Part shown: piece after piece, positions 56,537 through 64,000 of the stretch
Numbering within the stretch: position 1 is the stretch's first letter
Layout: each line of letters begins with the position of its first letter
DNA from: Medicago truncatula
Lineage: Eukaryota > Streptophyta > Magnoliopsida > Fabales > Fabaceae
Assembly (NCBI RefSeq): GCF_003473485.1
Contig: NC_053044.1
Span: 58,072,091-58,136,090, forward strand
Reading direction: 5' to 3'
DNA length: 64,000 bases
Position numbers and translations under genes: made by a program
The notes under the pieces: model-generated
What the model saw: the letters and a program-made list of their open reading frames with translations, nothing else
Database searches by the model: none
Told to the model about the DNA's origin: nothing

Positions 56537-56690
56537 TACATATCTCTATCCCATTTGATTGTTAGATTACCAAGACATTTTCTCCTTGAAAGCTGGATTA
56601 TTTTTTAAAAACGGAGGGAATATGTATCTCTATCCCTTTTGATTGTTAGATTACCAAGACATTTTCCCCTTGAAAACTGGAGCATTGACC
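56521..56690. repeat. Tandem duplication of a MITE end plus flank
   Basis: About 84 bases starting TTTAAAAACGGAGGGA and running through ATCTCTATCCC, TTGTTAGATTACCAAGACAT, CTTGAAA-CTGGA are present twice head-to-tail. The second copy has several substitutions, so the event is not recent. Confidence 0.8.
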
Positions 56691-56959
56691 CTCAATAGCA
56701 TTGGAGCATTGACTCCTTTGTCTCACAATAATTATCTCTTTAGTCATTTTGCTTTTTCTCAAAATAATTGCAACTTTAGAATACTAATGCAACATTTATT
56801 AGTTTTTCCCATTATAATACCCTTATTTATTAAACTTCATCTAACTTAACTACTCCATTAACTACAATTAATAAAGATGTTTTAGTAAATGATATTAATT
56901 TTACCATCAAAATCAACACATTTAATCATTTTCTTAATAACCGTGCATCAACCTTAACA

Positions 56960-57196
56960 CCATGCAATTAATTAACCTTCATAGTATTTGACACCATGCA
57001 TGCTTCCCACACGGTTAAACTATACCTTAATTTTGACAAAATATTTTTCTAACGCAAAGTCACATTAATTTAATTTCTCTTCAATTTAAGGAAAGAAATA
57101 ATGCTATAAATTGAATTGATATATATGAAGCCAGTTCCATTCCATGAAAACCAATATCGATAAGAAGAAGAAAATAAAAATACTGATTCTTATATT
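56960..57196 (+). promoter_or_regulatory. Peptide gene 3 promoter
   Basis: Carries CACCATGCATGCTTCCCACA, CGGTTAAACTA, AACGCAAAGTCACATTAATT, and TATA-like CTATAAATT at 57104-57112, the same order as genes 1 and 2, with more substitutions. Confidence 0.7.
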
Positions 57197-57424
57197 ATGG
57201 CAAAAACCACTGCTTCATTTGTTCTAGTTGTCTTTGTTGTGACATTATTAATTCTGAATGGGTACAGTGCTGTTGAGGGTGAAGGAAGAGGTAATCAACA
57301 TGAGAAAGATGAAGTTGGTGGTTACAATTCTAGGTCACACTTATATGAATGTTACAAATTGCTTAAGTTGTGTTTGCGTGATCCTTCCAATAATTGTCCA
57401 GAGTACTATGAGAAGTACAAATAA
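57197..57424 (+). CDS. Small secreted cysteine-containing peptide 3, shortened
   Basis: A 75-residue product. The signal peptide MAKTTASFVLVVFVVTLLIL and the first acidic repeat (EGEGRGNQHEKDEVGG) are kept. The second repeat and the Asp run are missing. The cysteine part reads ECYKLLKLCLRDPSNNCPEY: first three Cys with x6 and x7 spacing, the fourth replaced, then a stop after YEKYK. Just past the stop and in another frame the DNA still encodes TIVAKSGNPKAESLP and a stop (57433-57480), so the family tail was lost by frame change. It may be a working short form with three Cys or an early pseudogene. Confidence 0.65.
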   Translation: MAKTTASFVLVVFVVTLLILNGYSAVEGEGRGNQHEKDEVGGYNSRSHLYECYKLLKLCLRDPSNNCPEYYEKYK

Positions 57425-57480
57425 ATCTCAAAACCATCGTAGCTAAAAGCGGTAATCCAAAAGCTGAAAGTCTTCCGTGA

Positions 57481-58215
57481 TGAGAGAATGTATGTGGCCA
57501 TGGTTTGTGTGTTATTGATATTTATATCTATATATATATTTGTATCAAATAAATTTGTGACTGTAAAAGTATATGTGTGAAGGATCAAAGCTATATGAGT
57601 GTGAAAGTGTGTGTGTGTGTTAATTTTTCATTATATAATTGGCATTAAGCTGTTAAAATTAAAATACTATTTACTAATTTAAACCATTTCATAAAGCTGT
57701 GTAGCAAAGATAACCTACATTATGCATTTTAGCTGTGTACGTAGCAAAGATAACCAAAAAGCTTTAACATTACTTGCAATTCTAGAACTGAATTGAAACA
57801 GATCCGTTGAGTTTGATTCATGATTTACCAGTCCAGTTCAGTTTGGTTTAATGGTTCGGATCAATTTAACTATTTGGATCGATTTTGGTTTTTAAAACGA
57901 TCTAATATTTGATTTTAATCGGTTTTTTTATATTTTTTTCAACGATATTAATAATAACAATTTGGTTTTAAAAAATTTATTCGGTTCAGAATCGTAATTT
58001 TGAGTTTTTAAAAATTAATTATTGTTCAGTTCATAACCATATGATAAAACCAATATAACAATTTGGTTTAAAATACTATTCGGATCCATTATTTGAATTT
58101 TGAAAACGGTTCGATTTGGTTCAATTTTCCTCCTAAACCAAACTATATGCACCCCTATTTGTTAGCCCAGATTTATTATCATACATAACTAAGTTCTATA
58201 TATTTCATCCTTTTT

Positions 58216-58218
<3 letters not shown>
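57481..58218. other. Peptide gene 3 3' flank and a GGTTCGG-type repeat
   Basis: 57481-57560 is 3' flank with AATAAA near 57548. 57780-58160 is rich in inverted GGTTCGG/ GGTTTAA / AACCAAA motifs (for example CGGATCAATTTAAC, TTCGATTTGGTTCAATTTTC), resembling a degraded inverted-repeat element. The text GTGTACGTAGCAAAGATAACC duplicates GTGTAGCAAAGATAACC at 57701. Confidence 0.45.

Positions 58219-58244
<26 letters not shown>
58219..58244. repeat. (TA)n microsatellite
   Basis: About 13 TA units, upstream of the decayed peptide copy. Confidence 0.85.
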
Positions 58245-58248
<4 letters not shown>

Positions 58249-58426
58249 GAGATCTCACATAAAATGGTGAAATTAATATAGGTTTCAACCAATTGAAGAA
58301 TGAGTATTAGAGAGGATGCTAGAAAGAGAGTGTTCAAACATAGTAACATTTATCTCCTTCTATAACCATCAAGGCCACGTTAATTAATATAGATCTTGAT
58401 AATATTCATTCATATATTGCACACTA

Positions 58427-58605
58427 TGACAAAAAACTACTGCTTCACTTGTTCTGCTTGTCCTTGTTGTGGCATTTTTGTGAATGGCTATAGTGTTGCT
58501 GCGGGTGTGGGAAGAGATAATCAACTGGAGAAAGATGAAGCTAATACTGAGGCAACGATAGGTCTAATACTATATTGTAAGAAATTGCAAAAGTTGTGTT
58601 TATAA
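58427..58605 (+). pseudogene. Decayed peptide gene copy 4
   Basis: The nucleotide text follows genes 1-3 (ACTGCTTCACTTGTTCT, GTCCTTGTTGTGGCATT, AATGGCTATAGTG). An extra A in the fourth codon shifts the frame so the signal peptide reads as a cysteine-rich string. A deletion before GTGAATGGC restores it. Downstream the frame gives NQLEKDEANTEA and YCKKLQKLCL and stops after the second core Cys. The conserved promoter block of the other copies is not visible upstream; AATAAA remains at 58660. A coding product would have no normal signal peptide. Confidence 0.8.
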
Positions 58606-59143
58606 ATTGTGGTCATGGTTGTGTGATATTGATATCTATATCTATATATTGTATCAAATAAATGTGTGCCGGTGTGAAAGTATGTATGGTGATATCAAAA
58701 GTATATAGCTATTAAATAATTTACAATTCACGTTACGTGATTTGTACAAACAGATTGAAATAAATTCACATGTGTCTTTCTTGTGTCTCGGTACATGCAA
58801 AGTATAAATGTAAAAAATTGGGGGATAATTAACTAAAACTTTACTCAATTTTGTAGAATACAGTTGAATTTCAATTTAGGTGGGTTGAACTAAAAGTTTT
58901 CTCAACTTCACCCAGAAAATACTAATGAATTTGAACTTAGATGATTTGGTTTGGACATGTGAAGCAATTAGATGGTGGCTGAATAAAGAAAAATGATGAG
59001 ATGTATGTAAGTCAAATATATTACAGCAACCAAAAAGAGAAGAAAACATTAAGACATCAATTTAGCAATAAGAAAATTACTTCATCAGAGTCATCCTCGA
59101 CAAATATAGATCAATACAACATAAACTATGAGTGGTATAAAAT
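58606..59143. other. Copy 4 3' flank and intergenic sequence
   Basis: 58610-58790 parallels the 3' flanks of the other peptide copies (GGTCATGGTTGTGTGATATTG, ATTGAAATAAATTCACATG). No gene after that. Confidence 0.45.
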
Positions 59144-60345
<1,202 letters not shown>

Positions 60346-62987
60346 AAAAAAAATGTTACCGTATGAAAAAGCAAATTTTTTGGGTCAATATAATATGGTC
60401 CGATTATGTGTTAATTCGGGCCACAACGCACAAATTTGGGCTAAGATGGTTTACGATTGTTTAAATTTTTTCATCCTTACTTTTCTGGTGTGTCTTATAA
60501 TTTTCTCGTTTTCTTTTTTCAAATTTTACAAGTTGAATCATAAAAACACGATTTACATTAGATAATTTGAACAATGTCAATATAAAAGATAACTTAGTCT
60601 CCTTTCACGATTTTTGGTTAAATCTAGCATAATTAAGTTAAATCTTCACAACTTGACAAATCAAAATATAAATTTCACTCTCTAAGAATGTTTACATTTA
60701 GTGTATGTCATTGTCTCAAATATAATTACCTTCGATGAAATGAATATAGAGAAAATTTGTGACATGTATATTTATACTTGAAAAATCATGTTATATTTTT
60801 AATATTGCAAATTTATATATAATTTTACCCCCACGACATAAAATTATAAACATGGTTCAAAAACTAATAGCATAAATCACTAAACTATTCTCTAATGACA
60901 GTTATTTTTCTCCCAATATAGGAAAATAATTTAGCTTCTCCAATCCTATTATATTATGGAGAATGTTAACGAGTGTTCTTAAGACATTGTGAATTTGTGA
61001 TTTCTCCTACATTTTATGAGTGTCCTTAAGGCTTGTATTTTAAATAGATAACTTTGCATCAAAAAACATCATAAAATGATGTAATTATTATTAAGATAAA
61101 AGTAAAAACTTATATTTTCTAAACAAGAGTTTTTATTAATGAATCTTTTATTTAATCATTGCTCTTGAGATACTTGTCAATAGAATATTATTATTATGAG
61201 TACATGTAGTACAGTAGTACTTCCACTACAGAAGGACATGGCCCCCAAAAATTAAACATATGATTTTTGGTGTGGGTTTTGGCTTTAACGTAGGACATTG
61301 ATCAGTTCGGTACAGCTTCTACCCATCAAAGTTCAAACAGAGAACCGAAAAGTATACCTATAGAAATAATAATAGTGGACCCTTCAGTCCATGCCATGGC
61401 TACTTGGCTAGTGCTCCTTCTCGTTTAAGTAATGAGCCAGACTTTGATATTTCATAGTATCGAATCTTGATCATTCTAGAACCATATTGATAATTGATCC
61501 ATGATAAAACTGGACATTAAATGTCATTGTCACAAGAAATAATTGAAAGATTTTTATATATATTATGCCAGTGCCAGTACAGGTATCAAACCTTATATTA
61601 ACGACTAACAAATTAAATCACATTAACAAATTCTAAAGAGCAAACGTAACAAATTGAAAGTGTCCACATATGTATCAATTGATTAACTCTATTATTGTAT
61701 TTCATGGGTCCATTGAGGACAAAAAGTTACTGAGGGACCATGAAGGCTTTGGAGGGTTGACAAAAAAGAGATGAAGGAGAAAGCAATTAAGCAAAGAGAG
61801 TGGGTGGCATATTTTTCTTATAGAGTAAGGAATGGGTTGCAAATCTTTGTGGTTTCTATATTGACCAACTGTCATGCACTCCAATAAGCTACTGCCAGGT
61901 TAATACAACTAGTTGTATTATGTAAAAATAAATAAAAAAATTGCATTATATTCTTTGAGGTGTTCTTTCAGGAACTTATTTTATTTATTCACACATTGTA
62001 AACCAAATGCTGTATATGTAAAATATTGTATATTCATAAAATAATTATTTAAAGTAATGAAGATGATATATTGGTTGAAGGAAAGGCAAACAGATTTTGG
62101 AACCTAAAAAAGTAGGTATAGTGAAAATATCACGATAAATAAATCGTATGAGGAATCATGTAAAATAAAGTTCAAAGATAGGATATGAGCATAAACGAGT
62201 TGAACCGTGTTGATTATTTAAAATTTGAGTTGTCTGAAGAAAACAAATGAATCTAAGGAAGGGTTAGGCTAACGTGTGCAAGCAAGAGAAATCTCGCACC
62301 TTGCAATCGTCACTTGGTTAGAAGAATCCCTAACCAAATGACGAAGAATCTCTCACCATTTGGTTAGAAAAATTCCACGATACAATCGTCAATTGGTTAG
62401 AGGAATTCCTTGCCAACTCATATACACAAATACAATTAGAGCACTAAGTTGTCAATTCATTCAATATATATATGTTTGCATATTTTAAAATAAAAGAATG
62501 AAAAGAAAAAGCATTGTTCAAAAGGAAAAGAAAAACTAAAAAACGAAAGTAGGAAAGGAAATGGAATATTGGGGAAAAGTAAAAGGACTAGATTTGTGTC
62601 TCTAAATTAATTTATTGTTGTTAATGACCACTTCATTTATGCATGCTTTTGATTCAAATCTCTATATATTAGAGTAACACAAAACCACCCATTTCCGAAA
62701 AAAAGACCAAAACCTAAAGGAAATACATAACAAACAGAGAAACTCTATTCTCAGATTTTCACTTAGCCTCCAATTTTTTCATATTAAAAACATTCACTCA
62801 ATTTCCATGCTTCTAAACCTAAATACTACTGCAGTGTCTATTATAGCTGCAGTTTCTCTATTGGTATATGTTTTCACATATATTTTATATGTGCACAAAT
62901 TTTCAGTTCCCTTTATTTAAAAACATAACAGAGTAAGAAAACAAAAACAGAACCTGTTCTGTTTCATTGCTCTTTTATTAAGAAAAA
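60346..62987. other. Intergenic; 5' region of the gene at 62988
   Basis: No gene supported. Small frames (60353-60565, 61702-61884 minus) match nothing I know. TATA-like CTATATATT at 62662-62670 lies about 320 bases before the start codon of the next gene and could be its promoter. A trinucleotide-rich leader follows. GGTTAGAAGAATCC / TTGGTTAGA text is repeated three times at 62317-62405. Confidence 0.4.
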
Positions 62988-63788
62988 ATGGGTACAATCA
63001 ATTTACACAAACACAAAGCAGAGAAATCCAACAAAGTTCAAAAACATCGTCATCTTAGAATGATTGCAAAAATTTTTCGGTATGCAGAGATGTGTGTTGT
63101 GTTGATTTTGATTTCAAGGCTTTCATTCCAACAACTACCATTGGCTTTGAAGAACTCAAGCGAATATTTTCGAGGTTTCGCGGTTAGTCCTGCTTTTGTT
63201 TTTCTTGTTGGAAACATCATCATCATCATACTCATTGCTCAATCTGGTCACTTCTCACAACATGATTCTGCAAAAAGAAGAAGTTCAGAACATGATCTTT
63301 ATCTCGAGTTTCTCAAGAATAGCAACATGTATCAGAAAATCCAAGGTTTTGATCAGAAAAAACCCAGCGTAAAAGTTGAGAGCAACGTAAAAGGTCGTAG
63401 AATAAACGATGGATGCATGGTGAAATTCTCTCAAAAAGAGAGTATAAAGAGTGAAGATGATAACAAAATGAAGTTGGAAGAGAAACAGGAGATAAAAACA
63501 GAGATGGGTTTGGAAGTGAAGGGATATAGGAGGTGTCAATCGGAAATTGAGTTGGTGAGGGGTGTGAATAGTGATGATGCGAAGGATCAAAGAGTGTTGC
63601 AAAGGTGTGAGAGTGATAATGATAAGAGTAAGAGGAAAAACATTGAAGTTGATAAAGAGAAAAAATGGAGTTTATATCCTGAAGATGGAATGAGCAGCGA
63701 CGAATTTCGTCGCACGGTGGAGGCATTCATTGCAAGACAACGGAAGCTACGAATAAATGAAGTACAAACCATATTTATTCCTAGCTAA
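62988..63788 (+). CDS. DUF4408/DUF761-type membrane protein
   Basis: A 266-residue single-exon protein. Near residues 34-50 (AEMCVVLILISRLSF) and 69-87 (AFVFLVGNIIIIILIAQS) are two hydrophobic segments, the layout of plant DUF4408 N-termini. The middle is long, charged and probably disordered, rich in Lys/Glu/Ser. The C-terminal MSSDEFRRTVEAFIARQRKL (residues about 233-254) is the DUF761 (PF05553) signature found in cotton-fibre-expressed-type proteins. Expected to sit in a membrane with the charged tail in the cytosol; its function is not established. Overlapping minus-strand frames (63285-63772) are shadows. The ATG follows an AAGAAAAA context and is the first in frame. Confidence 0.88.
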   Translation: MGTINLHKHKAEKSNKVQKHRHLRMIAKIFRYAEMCVVLILISRLSFQQLPLALKNSSEYFRGFAVSPAFVFLVGNIIIIILIAQSGHFSQHDSAKRRSSEHDLYLEFLKNSNMYQKIQGFDQKKPSVKVESNVKGRRINDGCMVKFSQKESIKSEDDNKMKLEEKQEIKTEMGLEVKGYRRCQSEIELVRGVNSDDAKDQRVLQRCESDNDKSKRKNIEVDKEKKWSLYPEDGMSSDEFRRTVEAFIARQRKLRINEVQTIFIPS

Positions 63789-64000
63789 TCTGTGTATGTA
63801 ATTTGTTTGAAAATTGGATTGTAAACTAAGGTTAAACCTTTATGTGTCTTCTTCTGTTTAATGAACAAACAACTATGTGAATAAAGATTAGGGCAAGTGA
63901 GTGAATAAGTATTTGGATTATAAACATTTGAGTCTATTAATCTAATTTTGTTGGGTTTCTAGTTAGAAAACATGGTGGTGTTTTCCAATTTGGTTTTTAT
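63789..64000 (+). other. 3' flank of the DUF761 gene
   Basis: AATAAA at 63879 is about 90 bases past the stop and is a likely poly(A) signal. Nothing else recognised before the window ends. Confidence 0.5.

Noticed and set aside
63285..63772. Three minus-strand frames of 61-137 codons
   Set aside because: They are antisense shadows of the DUF761 gene's charged, repetitive middle part.

Overview
The window is plant nuclear DNA: AT-rich and repeat-dense, with few genes, Stowaway-type MITEs (TA duplications, CTCCCTCCGT-like ends), Mutator-like and CACTA transposons, solo LTRs, and intron-bearing eukaryotic gene remnants. Family content and repeat style suggest a papilionoid legume, most likely Medicago or a close relative; this is inference, since no species search was possible.

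Two local gene families dominate. (1) DUF241 (PF03087): two intact single-exon genes on the minus strand (18264-19160, 30203-31093), a frameshifted third copy (22855-23740), promoter/start remnants of a fourth (4071-4531 plus 7627-7710), a 3'UTR scrap (36648-36712), and two plus-strand relics (19938-20203, 31858-32440) that lie head-to-head with the intact genes. (2) A family of small, probably secreted, cysteine-containing peptides: apparently intact genes at 44584-44958 and 51504-51902, a shortened one at 57197-57424, a decayed one at 58427-58605, and at 10.6-11.8 kb a copy whose promoter and 3' flank survive although the coding region has been deleted. I do not recognise this family; its core is four cysteines spaced C-x6-C-x6-C-x6-C followed by a conserved tail (IVAKSGNPxAExLP).

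The peptide units are parts of larger duplications. Unit 1 (8370-11820) and unit 2 (38258-45837) align along their length and end in 657 bases that read as identical. Comparing duplicated units gives empty sites that delimit several insertions to the base: a 3.2-kb CACTA element (39057-42265), Mutator-like elements (42834-43793, 43857-44043, 55663-55847), and a 3.1-kb Mutator-like element (4532-7617) that split a DUF241 promoter and carries a 33/66-bp minisatellite. Three relatives of one Mutator-like family sit within 3 kb (46815-49648); the middle one carries a GRF zinc-finger gene fragment.

Other genes: a CAF1-type deadenylase with one frameshift but all four catalytic acidic residues (33991-35371, minus), an intron-containing 40S ribosomal protein S25 pseudogene (59144-60345, minus), and an intact gene at the right edge with two hydrophobic segments and a C-terminal DUF761 motif (62988-63788, plus). 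The rest is mostly intergenic sequence with degenerate copia, LINE and gypsy-type fragments. No tRNA, rRNA, CRISPR or organellar genes were recognised.
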